From Peptostreptococcaceae bacterium (GTDB lineage Bacteria; Bacillota; Clostridia; Peptostreptococcales; Anaerovoracaceae): DNA of 18,757 bases. The position numbers and the translations under genes are program-made. The stretch covers positions 1-18,757 of the forward strand of contig JAENWI010000009.1 of NCBI GenBank assembly GCA_016650115.1, written 5' to 3'. Position 1 is the stretch's first letter, and each line of letters starts with the position of its first letter. Below are positions 7,059-14,604 of this stretch, one piece after another. A model generated the notes under the pieces. That model ran no database searches and was not told the DNA's origin. It saw nothing but the letters and a program-made list of their open reading frames with translations.

Positions 7059-7790
7059 TTAATGATCGTGTTCATCTCCAATAATAAAAATTTCCATAGA
7101 GATAAACACCATGGTTAACATGGTAAATATAAAAGCCTGCAATATTGGTTCAAATATATCAAAGAAGATATTTCCCGGCAAAGGTATTACTGCCTGTAAT
7201 AGAGGAATTGGAAGATGCAATGCCTCTGAGGCGGTTTCCAAGCTTGTAAATAATAAAGCCATTACAATTGCTCCTCCTAGAATGTTGCCAAAAAGTCGAA
7301 ATCCGAGAGAAATCGGGAAAGAAAGTTCTTCAATCACCTTTAATGGGAACATAAATGGATAGGGGCTGCTCATATGTTTAATTTTACCGATGAAGCCCAT
7401 TGTCCTGAATCCATGGTACTGTATCAAGAAGGCTGTGGTCAGCGAAAGGGCAAAAGCTGTATTTACATCCGCAGTGACTGGTCTGAATCCAAGAAGTCCC
7501 AGCGAATTGGCAAAAAGCAGAAAAATAAAAAGCGTTCCTATATATGGTGCAAAATTAGAATTGTGTTTCCCCATTGTGTCCTCAACTAATTTATATATCC
7601 CCTGAACGATAAACTCCGCAACCACCTGCTTACCCTTAGGTTGCCTTTGCATATTATGAGTCATCCAAAACGCTAAAAACGACATGGTAATTGCTATAAT
7701 TATTGCAAAAAAAACTGTCTCTGTTACAAATATACCACCGTCCCCAAAACCCAGTATGATTCTTGGACCTAAATTACTTAAATCATGCAC
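7059..7790 (-). CDS. atpB: F1Fo-ATP synthase subunit a
   Basis: Subunit a provides the two ion half-channels against which the c ring turns. The 243 residues hold five to six hydrophobic segments. The hallmark is ISLGFRLFGNILGGAIVMAL, which contains the essential stator arginine (R165), and the PLPGNIFFDIFEPILQAFIF region follows in the last helix pair. The start is a GTG at 7790 with GGAGGAGG (7798-7805) 7 nt upstream; the nearby ATG four bases downstream is out of frame. The ribosome site overlaps the last codons of atpI, two bases separate the genes, and coupling is likely. Identity is firm. Confidence 0.96.
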   Translation of the reverse strand: MHDLSNLGPRIILGFGDGGIFVTETVFFAIIIAITMSFLAFWMTHNMQRQPKGKQVVAEFIVQGIYKLVEDTMGKHNSNFAPYIGTLFIFLLFANSLGLLGFRPVTADVNTAFALSLTTAFLIQYHGFRTMGFIGKIKHMSSPYPFMFPLKVIEELSFPISLGFRLFGNILGGAIVMALLFTSLETASEALHLPIPLLQAVIPLPGNIFFDIFEPILQAFIFTMLTMVFISMEIFIIGDEHDH

Positions 7791-7792
7791 TT

Positions 7793-8251
7793 TTAATCCT
7801 CCTCCGATCTGCCGTCTCTCTTCATTTCCTTTTCCAAATCTTCTCTGTCAAATTCCGCCTGAACCTCCGGTCTTACTTTTCGGCCTTCGGAAAATTTTGT
7901 TTTGAAACCATGAAGGTAATATATTGAAATTTTTACGGTAATAAATCCCAGTAAACTTCCAAACCCGGCATGATTGTTTATTTTAAATGCTGTAACAACC
8001 GCAACCCCGTATAAAGCCAGCCTTAAAAAGTACCCGAGAAAAATAAACGATTTATTCCCGTTACTCAAAACCGTCTTTAATGTAAATGCTAAAATGTTGA
8101 AATTTGCGATTGCGATAAATGTACCTAGAAAAAGTCCATAAGTATATTTTATATCCAGACCTATAAGGGGTAGGGAAACAATTTCAAAGACCATCATTAC
8201 AATTAGTCCATATAAGAAAATTTTATTTTTAAAGGCTGTCAGATCATTCAT
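7793..8251 (-). CDS. atpI: ATP synthase subunit I (c-ring assembly factor AtpI)
   Basis: AtpI is a small membrane protein encoded first in many atp operons; in several bacteria, including Na+-translocating ones, it helps assemble the c ring. Here 152 residues contain four hydrophobic segments (about 9-28, 33-58, 66-85 and 93-112) and a charged C-terminal tail rich in Glu, Arg and Lys from about residue 115, as in the ATP-synt_I family. I chose the ATG at 8251, preceded by AAAAAGGACG, over an in-frame TTG at 8278, because the TTG has no ribosome site and would add nine residues. A sigma-A-type promoter lies about 75 bp upstream. The assignment rests on size, topology and position. Confidence 0.88.
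   Translation of the reverse strand: MNDLTAFKNKIFLYGLIVMMVFEIVSLPLIGLDIKYTYGLFLGTFIAIANFNILAFTLKTVLSNGNKSFIFLGYFLRLALYGVAVVTAFKINNHAGFGSLLGFITVKISIYYLHGFKTKFSEGRKVRPEVQAEFDREDLEKEMKRDGRSEED
7798..7805 (-). promoter_or_regulatory. Ribosome binding site fixing the GTG start of atpB
   Basis: GGAGGAGG on the minus strand, 7 nt before the GTG at 7790. It is formed by the final codons of atpI (Glu-Glu-Asp). Confidence 0.8.
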
Positions 8252-8430
8252 TAAATACGTCCTTTTTATAAAGCCCAATTCTTATGCTATTTTACAATGT
8301 AACATTAAATTAAACGTTATTCACCATTATAGCCTTCTGCACCTAAAAGTAAAGGCTTTTTTGAAAATTTTATCGCTATTTGAGAAACATTTAACAAAAC
8401 AAATTTTTCCTTGTTGGATATTGCTGTTTT
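8252..8430. other. Intergenic region between the MATE gene and atpI
   Basis: About 180 bp, strongly AT-rich. Apart from the atp promoter and the small inverted repeat in it, nothing is seen: no clear terminator for the MATE gene in the minus direction, so some read-through from the upstream cluster into atp is likely. Confidence 0.6.
8326..8353 (-). promoter_or_regulatory. Promoter of the atp operon (sigma-A type)
   Basis: Read on the minus strand: -35 TTTACT (8348-8353), a 16-bp spacer, then a perfect -10 TATAAT (8326-8331). Transcription would begin near 8319, leaving a leader of about 67 nt before atpI. An inverted repeat, AGCCTT (8331-8336) and AAGGCT (8352-8357) on the plus strand, brackets the spacer and touches both promoter boxes, so it could be an operator; that part is speculative. 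Confidence 0.7.
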
Positions 8431-9822
8431 TTAAAGTTTATTTATAACATTGTTGATCCATTTGCCAGATTTAAATCTTTTCCTCAAGACAAAAAACTTT
8501 GCAACTTCTTCCAGTTTAACCAAAGCAACAACAATGTAAATTGGGAATTGAAATACAAGTGCACCTAAAAAAGCTATGGGCACACCTATTAACCATATGG
8601 ATCCACCTTCTGTAAACATGGCAAATTTTGTGTCTCCTCCTGCTCTTAAAATACCAACTATATTCATACCTGTATAAAGCTGAAGTCCCATTACTGCGCC
8701 GTAAATGATTAATATGATAAATGCATATTTCTCCCCTTCAGGAGTAAACCCGAATAATGAAATCAAAGGTTTCGAAAGTATAATCAGTAAAAAACCCATC
8801 ACTACGCCTATTAATGTCCCTATTTTCAAGAGCCTTTTAGCGAGAAAGTAGCTATAATCCAACTTACCTTCCCCGATTTTTTGACCCACCATAATAAGTG
8901 CTGCATCTCCCATACTAAAGGCCACCATGATAAAAAGCTGATTAATTGTATTACTTGCCTGTACTGCTGCAAACTCAGTTATACCCATCCTGGCATATGC
9001 AGCTACATACATTGCCGTTCCAAGTCCCCACATAGTTTCGTTAACAGTGGTCGGAATCGCATTATTCAATACTCTTTTTGTAAATTCCTTTGTCCAACTG
9101 AAAAACTCTTTTAGCTTCCCGGATATTATATTCTTTCTACCGAATACCATAAACATAATCAGGATAAATTCCAGGGTTCTGGCAATTAAAGTTGCTACAC
9201 CAGCTCCCGTTACTCCCATTTGAGGGGCTCCAAATTTTCCGAAAATCAATACGTAATTCAAAAAAGTATTTGTACTGAAAACAAACAAACTAATAATCAG
9301 CGGGATATGGGTTTGATGGGTTACTCTTAATGCTGCCGTAAAAGGTACCGTTATGCTTACCAGTAAAAGTGTCAAAGCGACTACTTGAACATACCCTTCT
9401 CCAAGGTCAATGATCAAAGGGATGTCTGTAAATACAGACAATACAACTCGTGGAACGAAAAAAGCAAATGCAAAGAATATAAGACTTATTGAACCGCAAA
9501 TACTAATCGCAAAACCGGTGGTTTTGCGGATATTTCCCAGATTTTTTGCTCCCCAGAATTGAGCCATAAATGTAGCAGAACCGCTTGTAAAACCATACAT
9601 CAGCATCCAATGAACAAAAAACAGCTGGGTAGCTATTCCAACTGCTGCAAGCTCTGCTTCTCCAATACTCCCGACCATTAGATTGTCCACTAAATTTAAT
9701 GTCGATGAAATAAGGCTTTGCGCTGCAATAGGCAAAGCCAGTTTAATCAATGTTCTGTAAAGAGGTTTCGTCTCAATTATAATATTAGTTTTGTTTTTAA
9801 TATTTCCACAATCCTTTCGCAT
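8431..9822 (-). CDS. MATE family multidrug/toxin exporter
   Basis: A MATE family secondary transporter that exports cationic drugs or metabolites in exchange for Na+ or H+. The 463 residues hold about twelve hydrophobic segments in two related halves. The first half begins PLYRTLIKLALPIAAQSLIS with NLVDNLMVG, the classic MATE opening, followed by the FMAQFWGAKN motif. The second half has FAAVQASNTINQLFIMVAFS and the VGQKIGEGK motif. The ATG at 9822 lies inside the end of wecB (46-bp overlap, different frame) with GGAG about 10 nt upstream; no convincing later start is available, so the overlap appears real. Its substrate cannot be told from sequence. It separates wecB from the atp operon. Confidence 0.9.
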   Translation of the reverse strand: MRKDCGNIKNKTNIIIETKPLYRTLIKLALPIAAQSLISSTLNLVDNLMVGSIGEAELAAVGIATQLFFVHWMLMYGFTSGSATFMAQFWGAKNLGNIRKTTGFAISICGSISLIFFAFAFFVPRVVLSVFTDIPLIIDLGEGYVQVVALTLLLVSITVPFTAALRVTHQTHIPLIISLFVFSTNTFLNYVLIFGKFGAPQMGVTGAGVATLIARTLEFILIMFMVFGRKNIISGKLKEFFSWTKEFTKRVLNNAIPTTVNETMWGLGTAMYVAAYARMGITEFAAVQASNTINQLFIMVAFSMGDAALIMVGQKIGEGKLDYSYFLAKRLLKIGTLIGVVMGFLLIILSKPLISLFGFTPEGEKYAFIILIIYGAVMGLQLYTGMNIVGILRAGGDTKFAMFTEGGSIWLIGVPIAFLGALVFQFPIYIVVALVKLEEVAKFFVLRKRFKSGKWINNVINKL

Positions 9823-10889
9823 GCATGTCCGTCTCCATAAGGGTTCGCAGCAAAAGCCATATTTTCATAGCTTTCCTTATTTGAAAGCAACTCCTTCGCC
9901 ATTGAGTAAATTGCATCCTCATCGACACCTGCCAGTTTCACTGTTCCTGCAGCAACAGCTTCCGGTCTTTCCGTTTCTTTTCTGACAACCAAAACCGGTT
10001 TGCCTAATGAAGGCGCCTCTTCCTGCATCCCTCCTGAATCAGTGATAATAAAATAAGATTTTGCCATTAAATTTACAAACGGCTGATATTCTAATGGTTC
10101 AATCAAATGAATTCGATCGTCTCCATCGAGTATTTTGTTTGCGGTTTCTCGGACTTTCGGGTTCATATGCATTGGATAGACAATTTCAACATCCTTGAAT
10201 TCTGTAACAATTGCTTTAATTGCCCCAAAAATATGTCGCATATTTTTACCTAAATTTTCACGTCTGTGGCAGGTGACCGTGATAACTCTTCTGTTTTCAA
10301 AGTCAAGTGACTTTAATGTACTGTCTTCAAATTCATATGGCTTACCTGCAACTGTTAATAGTGCATCAATAACAGTGTTCCCTGTTATAAAAATATTTTC
10401 CTGTTTAATTCCTTCTTTTAACAGATTTTCAACATTTGTCTTTGTTGGAGCAAAATGAAAATCCGCTATATGCCCAGTCAAGACTCTGTTAATCTCTTCC
10501 GGGTAGGGAGAATATTTATCATATGTTCTTAATCCCGCTTCAACATGCCCAACCTTAATTTGCTGGAAAAAGCTGGCAAGTGCGGTGGCAAAGGTTGTTG
10601 TTGTATCACCGTGAACAAGCACAATATCTGGTTTTTCCTTTTTAAGCACCTCTTCAAGTCCCAATATAACATTTGAGGTAATCATACTGATTGTCTGATT
10701 TGGTTTCATAATATTCAAATCATAGTCAGGCTTCAGTTCAAATAGTTCTAATACCTGATCCAACATTTCCCGATGCTGTGCAGTAACACATAAGATGGAT
10801 TCTATATCCTCAGCTTCTTCTAGTTTTTTTATTAGGGGTGCCATTTTGATGGCTTCGGGTCTTGTTCCAAAAACTGTCATTACTTTCAT
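9777..10889 (-). CDS. wecB: UDP-N-acetylglucosamine 2-epimerase (non-hydrolysing)
   Basis: This cytoplasmic enzyme interconverts UDP-GlcNAc and UDP-ManNAc for surface glycopolymers such as teichoic-acid linkage units. The 370 residues have the family length and the GT-B fold signatures: VFGTRPEAIKMAPLI at the N-terminus, HGDTTTT (93-99, D95), GHVEAGLRT (114-122, E117), PEEINR (130-135, E131), CHRREN (H208) and the late TDSGGMQEEAPSLGKPVLV motif of the UDP-binding half. D95, E117 and E131 agree with catalytic residues of E. coli WecB. It begins 4 bp after the wecA-like gene with GAGGA upstream, so the two are co-transcribed. The Gram-positive name mnaA would be equally suitable. Confidence 0.96.
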   Translation of the reverse strand: MKVMTVFGTRPEAIKMAPLIKKLEEAEDIESILCVTAQHREMLDQVLELFELKPDYDLNIMKPNQTISMITSNVILGLEEVLKKEKPDIVLVHGDTTTTFATALASFFQQIKVGHVEAGLRTYDKYSPYPEEINRVLTGHIADFHFAPTKTNVENLLKEGIKQENIFITGNTVIDALLTVAGKPYEFEDSTLKSLDFENRRVITVTCHRRENLGKNMRHIFGAIKAIVTEFKDVEIVYPMHMNPKVRETANKILDGDDRIHLIEPLEYQPFVNLMAKSYFIITDSGGMQEEAPSLGKPVLVVRKETERPEAVAAGTVKLAGVDEDAIYSMAKELLSNKESYENMAFAANPYGDGHACERIVEILKTKLIL

Positions 10890-10893
10890 GTCA

Positions 10894-11946
10894 TCATTCC
10901 TCTTCTTCGGCTGCTATATCAATCGCTTCTATTCCTAATCTCTGGGTGCTTGAGTCTGTAATATATATATAAATAAATGTTGACGCTGCCACAATCAGCC
11001 CCAGCGTTTCAACAAATAAATCTCTGCTGTAAAGAACCGCGGCTATACCCATCACTGCACTTATTCCATAAATCATCAAAACAGTTCTCTTTTGTCCCAG
11101 ACCTACAGCCATCATTCGATGATGCAAATGTCCCTTATCAGCTTCCATAATCGGTCTTCTGTTTATTAATCTTCTTAGTATCGCAAATGCCGTGTCAAAA
11201 ATTGGAATGCCAAGAACCAAAACAGGTACTATGGTTGCAACAATAGTTGCACCTTTCACCGGTCCCATGATAGAAAAGGCGGCAAGCATAAACCCTAGAA
11301 ACAGTGATCCGCTGTCTCCCATGAATATTTTTGCGGGGTGAAAATTATAGGGCAGAAATCCGAGGGCTCCCCCGGCTATTGCAAGCATTGCTAAAGTGAC
11401 CTCATACATTCCATGAATATATGCTGTATAACAAATAGACAAGGATGCAATGGCAGCAACACCTGCTGCAAGTCCATCCAAGCCGTCAATCAGGTTCACA
11501 GTATTCATGATTCCTACAATCCAGATAATCGTTATGATAAAGCTTGTAACCCCTACTAAATAACTATGTCCATCACCAAAATGATTTGTTATAAACTGAA
11601 TTCTAATGCCAAAAGCAAACACAATCGATGCACAGCCAATCTGGCCCAAAAGCTTTACCTTTGCCGGCATTCCCTTTAAATCATCAACAACCCCAAGTGC
11701 GTAGACACATATACCACCAATAAGTATCCCTATTGCTCTAGGGTCATTCCCAATAAAAACCGTTATCGCTGCCATTGCTCCAATAAATATTGCCATGCCT
11801 CCAAATCTAGGCATAGGTTTCGTATGCATTCTTCTGGCGTCCTTCGGTATATCTACAGCACCGATTTTTGGTGCAATCCATATGGCTACAGGCGTAAATA
11901 TTAATGCTAATACGAAAGCCGTTAAAAATATAAATATAAAATTCAT
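10894..11946 (-). CDS. wecA: Undecaprenyl-phosphate GlcNAc-1-phosphate transferase (MraY/WecA/TagO family)
   Basis: The enzyme moves GlcNAc-1-phosphate from UDP-GlcNAc to undecaprenyl phosphate at the membrane and so starts wall glycopolymer assembly. The 350 residues have about ten to eleven membrane segments and the family motifs: PKDARRMHTKPMPRFGG (35-50), the D88-D89 pair in VVDDLKG, NTVNLIDGLDGLA (148-160), KIFMGDSGS (206-214) and the HLHHR motif (273-277) that marks the WecA/TagO branch as opposed to MraY. The C-terminus ends with an acidic AAEEEE tail. The ATG at 11946 lies 9 bp from the dCMP deaminase gene, and wecB follows at 4 bp, pointing to one pathway. Whether the product is teichoic acid or another polymer cannot be told here. 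Confidence 0.93.
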   Translation of the reverse strand: MNFIFIFLTAFVLALIFTPVAIWIAPKIGAVDIPKDARRMHTKPMPRFGGMAIFIGAMAAITVFIGNDPRAIGILIGGICVYALGVVDDLKGMPAKVKLLGQIGCASIVFAFGIRIQFITNHFGDGHSYLVGVTSFIITIIWIVGIMNTVNLIDGLDGLAAGVAAIASLSICYTAYIHGMYEVTLAMLAIAGGALGFLPYNFHPAKIFMGDSGSLFLGFMLAAFSIMGPVKGATIVATIVPVLVLGIPIFDTAFAILRRLINRRPIMEADKGHLHHRMMAVGLGQKRTVLMIYGISAVMGIAAVLYSRDLFVETLGLIVAASTFIYIYITDSSTQRLGIEAIDIAAEEEE

Positions 11947-11955
11947 TATGATCCC

Positions 11956-12408
11956 CTATTGTTCTCCCAGCATTACTATTCTTAGCCCTGCTTCACCCAG
12001 AATATCTATTGACAGCTGATCAGGATACCCTTCCCTCACGACAATTCTCTTTATTCCCGCATTAATAATCATCTTAGCGCAGATAACACAAGGTTGATGG
12101 GTTACATATATAACACCACCTTCAATACTCTGACCTAATGTAGCTGCCTGTATAATTGCATTTTGCTCTGCATGAACGGCCATACAAAGTTCATGTCTTT
12201 CTCCTGAGGGCACGTCAAGTTTTTCTCTAAGGCAACCGCCTCTTTCCTCACAATGTTTAATCCCTCTTGGGGCTCCATTATATCCAGTGGCAATAATGTG
12301 CTTATCTTGTACAATCACCGCCCCAACTTGTCTTCTCATACATGTAGAACGTTTTGAAGTAAGATCAGCCATTTCCATGAAATATTCGTCCCAGCTTGGT
12401 CTATTCAT
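11956..12408 (-). CDS. comEB: dCMP deaminase (ComEB type)
   Basis: This zinc enzyme deaminates dCMP to dUMP and feeds thymidylate synthesis. The 150 residues carry the deaminase zinc site: HAE (79-81) and PCVIC (106-110), that is H79, C107 and C110 as ligands and E81 as proton shuttle. TGYNGAPRGIKHC and the extra CLR segment with C53 and C59 are typical of the dCMP branch. The start at 12408 has AGGAGG 5 nt upstream. It is co-directional with wecA (9 bp) and truA (58 bp). In Bacillus the homologue lies in the comE region, but no competence genes are seen here, so a nucleotide-metabolism role is the sensible reading. Confidence 0.94.
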   Translation of the reverse strand: MNRPSWDEYFMEMADLTSKRSTCMRRQVGAVIVQDKHIIATGYNGAPRGIKHCEERGGCLREKLDVPSGERHELCMAVHAEQNAIIQAATLGQSIEGGVIYVTHQPCVICAKMIINAGIKRIVVREGYPDQLSIDILGEAGLRIVMLGEQ

Positions 12409-12439
12409 AGTATCCTCCTAATATCTTTTCTTCTGCTAT

Positions 12440-12467
12440 AAAACAATGAAATACATCCTATTGTTTT
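12440..12467. repeat. AT-rich inverted repeat after truA
   Basis: AAAACAAT (12440-12447) and ATTGTTTT (12460-12467) form an 8-bp perfect inverted repeat with a 12-nt loop, starting at the truA stop codon. The stem is weak and no T-run follows, so it is not a convincing terminator. Confidence 0.4.
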
Positions 12468-13267
12468 TAATAAAATATTTCTGACAAATACAGTCCTTGC
12501 GGCGGAGCGGTATGCCCGGCCTTTTCACGGTCCAGGCCTTCAATTGCTTTTGCTATGCCTCGTTGTCCTATTTTTCCAATACCAATGTCCACAAGTGTTC
12601 CGGTTAATATTCGTACCATATTATAAAGGAAACCATTTCCTGTAATTTCTATTGTAATGATTCTATCATGAAATCCGCTTGGATTTTCTTCTTCTTCAAG
12701 CACATCTTCATAAATCTGAATGTTTGATATGGTTCTGACTGTTGAGTTCAGCTCTCTTCCGCCCATTGCCTGAAAGCACTTGAAATCATGTGTTCCCATG
12801 ACATCTCTGGCTGCTTTTTGCATAAATGCCAGATTCAATGGCTTTACAATTTGATAAGCATAGTTTCTGTCAAATACGTCTTTTTCGTAGCAATTCCTTA
12901 TTTTATAAATATAGGTTTTTCCTTTTGCCTTGTATCTGGCATGAAAGTCTAACGCAACCTCATCAATGCGGGTTATTCTAACATCCCCAACTGAGCCGGC
13001 ATGATTTTGTCCCCCAGACAGCAGGTTGTTTGCCGCCACCAGTATTTTATCAGTAGGAATTGTCCAATCCCCTTTAAAGCTGGCTGTCTGTCCATATGCA
13101 TGAACTCCTGCATCTGTCCTGCTGGCCCCATTTATTGAAATTTTCGAACCACAAACTTCACTTAAAGTCTTTTCTAAATCACCTTGAACGGTTCTTGTTT
13201 CAGGTTGTCTCTGCCAGCCAAAAAAATTACTGCCGTCATATTCTATTGTAAGTAACAAGTTTTTCAT
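12467..13267 (-). CDS. truA: tRNA pseudouridine(38-40) synthase
   Basis: TruA converts uridines at positions 38-40 of the tRNA anticodon arm into pseudouridine. The 266 residues fit the family. The N-terminus TIEYDGSNFFGWQRQP and the catalytic motif GASRTDAGVHA (D52) are diagnostic, and the later RTISNIQI and GNGFLYNMVRILTGTLVDIG segments match the C-terminal half of the fold. The ATG at 13267 is 21 bp from the yhbY-like gene, so the two are in one transcript. Nothing is missing or odd. Confidence 0.97.
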   Translation of the reverse strand: MKNLLLTIEYDGSNFFGWQRQPETRTVQGDLEKTLSEVCGSKISINGASRTDAGVHAYGQTASFKGDWTIPTDKILVAANNLLSGGQNHAGSVGDVRITRIDEVALDFHARYKAKGKTYIYKIRNCYEKDVFDRNYAYQIVKPLNLAFMQKAARDVMGTHDFKCFQAMGGRELNSTVRTISNIQIYEDVLEEEENPSGFHDRIITIEITGNGFLYNMVRILTGTLVDIGIGKIGQRGIAKAIEGLDREKAGHTAPPQGLYLSEIFY

Positions 13268-13288
13268 ATGGCTTTAATCTCTTTCTTG

Positions 13289-13669
13289 TTATTCTGGTTT
13301 TGGTGTTTTTGGTGTTTTTGGTGTTTTTGGTGTTTTTGCTGTTTTTGCTGGTTTTGATCCCCTTGACACTTTTGACACTTTAGGAAGTTCAATTTTTTTA
13401 TAATCTTCTGATTCTCTGTAAAGAGTAAATTTACGACCTATTGCCTGTATAAACTCTGCCCCAAGAACTTCCCCTACTTTATTGGCAACTTCTTTTGGCG
13501 TCAGTTCACAGCCTTCCTGAAGTTTAACTTTCACAATCTCTCTTTTTTCCAGGTTTACATCAATTTCATCTATTACATTTTGTGTCAGCCCACTTTTTCC
13601 TAAGAACACTGAAGGTTCAATATCATGAGCAAGACTCCTCAAGAAGCTCCTCTGTTTACTTGTAATCAT
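13289..13669 (-). CDS. yhbY: YhbY-like CRM-domain RNA-binding protein with a (KTP)n tail
   Basis: YhbY proteins are small single-domain CRM proteins that associate with ribosome assembly precursors. Residues 1-97 show the CRM fold: SKQRSFLRSLAHDIEPSVFL, then GKSGLTQNVIDEIDVNLEKR, and the terminal QAIGRKFTLYR strand. Usual family length is about 95-100; this one has 126, because a tail beyond residue 98 consists of Ser/Lys-rich sequence and then KTA-KTP-KTP-KTP-KTP-KPE. The tail is encoded by a 9-bp tandem repeat, is strongly basic and probably unstructured. A role in extra RNA contact is inference. The ATG at 13669 is preceded by AAAGAGGA. It heads the cluster that runs to truA and beyond, with its own promoter 96-124 bp upstream. 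Confidence 0.9.
   Translation of the reverse strand: MITSKQRSFLRSLAHDIEPSVFLGKSGLTQNVIDEIDVNLEKREIVKVKLQEGCELTPKEVANKVGEVLGAEFIQAIGRKFTLYRESEDYKKIELPKVSKVSRGSKPAKTAKTPKTPKTPKTPKPE
13302..13337. repeat. 9-bp tandem repeat (4 perfect units) in the yhbY-like gene
   Basis: GGTGTTTTT occurs four times in tandem on the plus strand (13302-13310, 13311-13319, 13320-13328, 13329-13337), flanked by degenerate units up to about 13355. On the coding strand each unit gives a Lys-Thr-Pro step. As the unit is three codons, gain or loss of copies would keep the frame and change only the tail length. Confidence 0.95.
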
Positions 13670-13765
13670 ATATATCCTCTTTCCTTATTATTCATTTCTA
13701 TGCGCCTGAAACTGAAATTAAAGTTTTCATTCTACACTGTTAAAATAACTTAATTATTCCAATCA
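13670..13765. other. Leader between the prepilin peptidase and yhbY genes
   Basis: A 96-bp AT-rich gap. It would be the 5' leader of the yhbY transcript. No hairpin with a T-run is seen, so transcription from the peptidase promoter may continue into the cluster. Confidence 0.5.
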
Positions 13766-13793
13766 TTATACAATATTTAGAAACATGTGTAAA
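13765..13793 (-). promoter_or_regulatory. Promoter of the yhbY-truA-wecA-wecB cluster
   Basis: On the minus strand: -35 TTTACA (13788-13793), a 17-bp spacer and a perfect -10 TATAAT (13765-13770). It overlaps the last codons of the prepilin peptidase gene and would start transcription near 13758, about 88 nt before yhbY. Confidence 0.7.
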
Positions 13794-14500
13794 TCTTTAT
13801 AAAAAACCAGATAGAGAATAGCCGCTATTCCAAGGAATGGCCCAAGCGGTTCTTCATCCTTCATTTTGATTTTTTTCATTAGTAATGCAACTCCAAAAAA
13901 AGAGCCGCTGCTGATAAATCCAATTATAAAAGTTAATATGATTCCAAAAGGGCCAAGCAGGAATCCTAATGCAGCCATAAGCTTTACATCTCCAAACCCC
14001 ATAATTTCCTTTTTAAATAACAGCTTTCCAATTAAATAGATTAACATCATCGGCGCCATTCCTAAAAGTGCTCCCCATATGGGCTCCATGAAATTATCAT
14101 AAAATGGTATAAATCCAAAACCCGTGACAGCCAAAAGTATAATAAACTGATCGGGTATAATCATATACAGCCTGTCAGAGATAATAATCTCAACAATTAC
14201 CCATATTGCAACGATTGCAGGTATAGCAAACTGCCAGTCTTCCATCCCTAGTTTTATGCATATTACTGTAAATATCATAGCTAAAGCAGGTTTCCAGGGA
14301 TAGCTATTGACTCTCTTTGCTTCTTTTGTAAGGAATTTTTTACCAGTCTCATCATCTTTTATTGCTGACTCCCCATAATCACGAAACCAGCTTCCCGGAA
14401 ACTTATTGAAAGCATAAACAGCAAAATATCCTGCTAAAAATCCAACTATTATACTTGATGTTATGATTAGAAATTTGACAGTCAGATCATTTATTTCCAT
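13766..14500 (-). CDS. A24-family prepilin peptidase
   Basis: A membrane aspartyl protease of the GXGD class that trims type IV prepilins or related pseudopilins. The 244 residues have about seven to eight membrane segments. The first catalytic Asp is D109 in IISDRLYMIIPDQFI and the second is D171 in MGFGDVKLMAALGFLLG. The cytoplasmic N-terminal insertion, which in bifunctional enzymes is the methylase domain with two CxxC pairs, is short here (about residues 32-68) and has no Cys, so N-methylation is not expected. The ATG at 14500 has AAGGAGG upstream. It has its own promoter and is divergent from the sensor kinase. No pilin or assembly ATPase is in the window, so its substrate must be elsewhere. 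Confidence 0.9.
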   Translation of the reverse strand: MEINDLTVKFLIITSSIIVGFLAGYFAVYAFNKFPGSWFRDYGESAIKDDETGKKFLTKEAKRVNSYPWKPALAMIFTVICIKLGMEDWQFAIPAIVAIWVIVEIIISDRLYMIIPDQFIILLAVTGFGFIPFYDNFMEPIWGALLGMAPMMLIYLIGKLLFKKEIMGFGDVKLMAALGFLLGPFGIILTFIIGFISSGSFFGVALLMKKIKMKDEEPLGPFLGIAAILYLVFYKDLHMFLNIV

Positions 14501-14525
14501 TTATACCCCTCCTTTCTACTGTTAT

Positions 14526-14554
14526 ATTTTACCATTTTTGTTGATTCCCTTCAA
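14526..14554 (-). promoter_or_regulatory. Promoter of the prepilin peptidase gene
   Basis: On the minus strand: -35 TTGAAG (14549-14554), a 17-bp spacer ending in TGG, then -10 TAAAAT (14526-14531). The TG one base before the -10 makes it an extended -10 type. It leads directly to the AAGGAGG site and the ATG at 14500. Confidence 0.6.
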
Positions 14555-14604
14555 GTTAATTATAATTATTTTTTAAAGCTTCTCGATTGCATAATCAGAA
14601 CTTC

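Noticed and set aside
8252..8278. Longer atpI beginning with TTG at 8278
   Set aside because: No ribosome site precedes it; the ATG at 8251 has AAAAAGGACG and gives the usual AtpI N-terminus.
9777..9822. Frameshift joining wecB and the MATE gene
   Set aside because: Both proteins are full length with intact family signatures and the wecB end is normal; the overlap is better read as two genes in different frames.
13302..13337. Phase-variable switch or CRISPR-like array
   Set aside because: The unit is 9 bp, so copy changes do not shift the frame, and there are no spacers between units.
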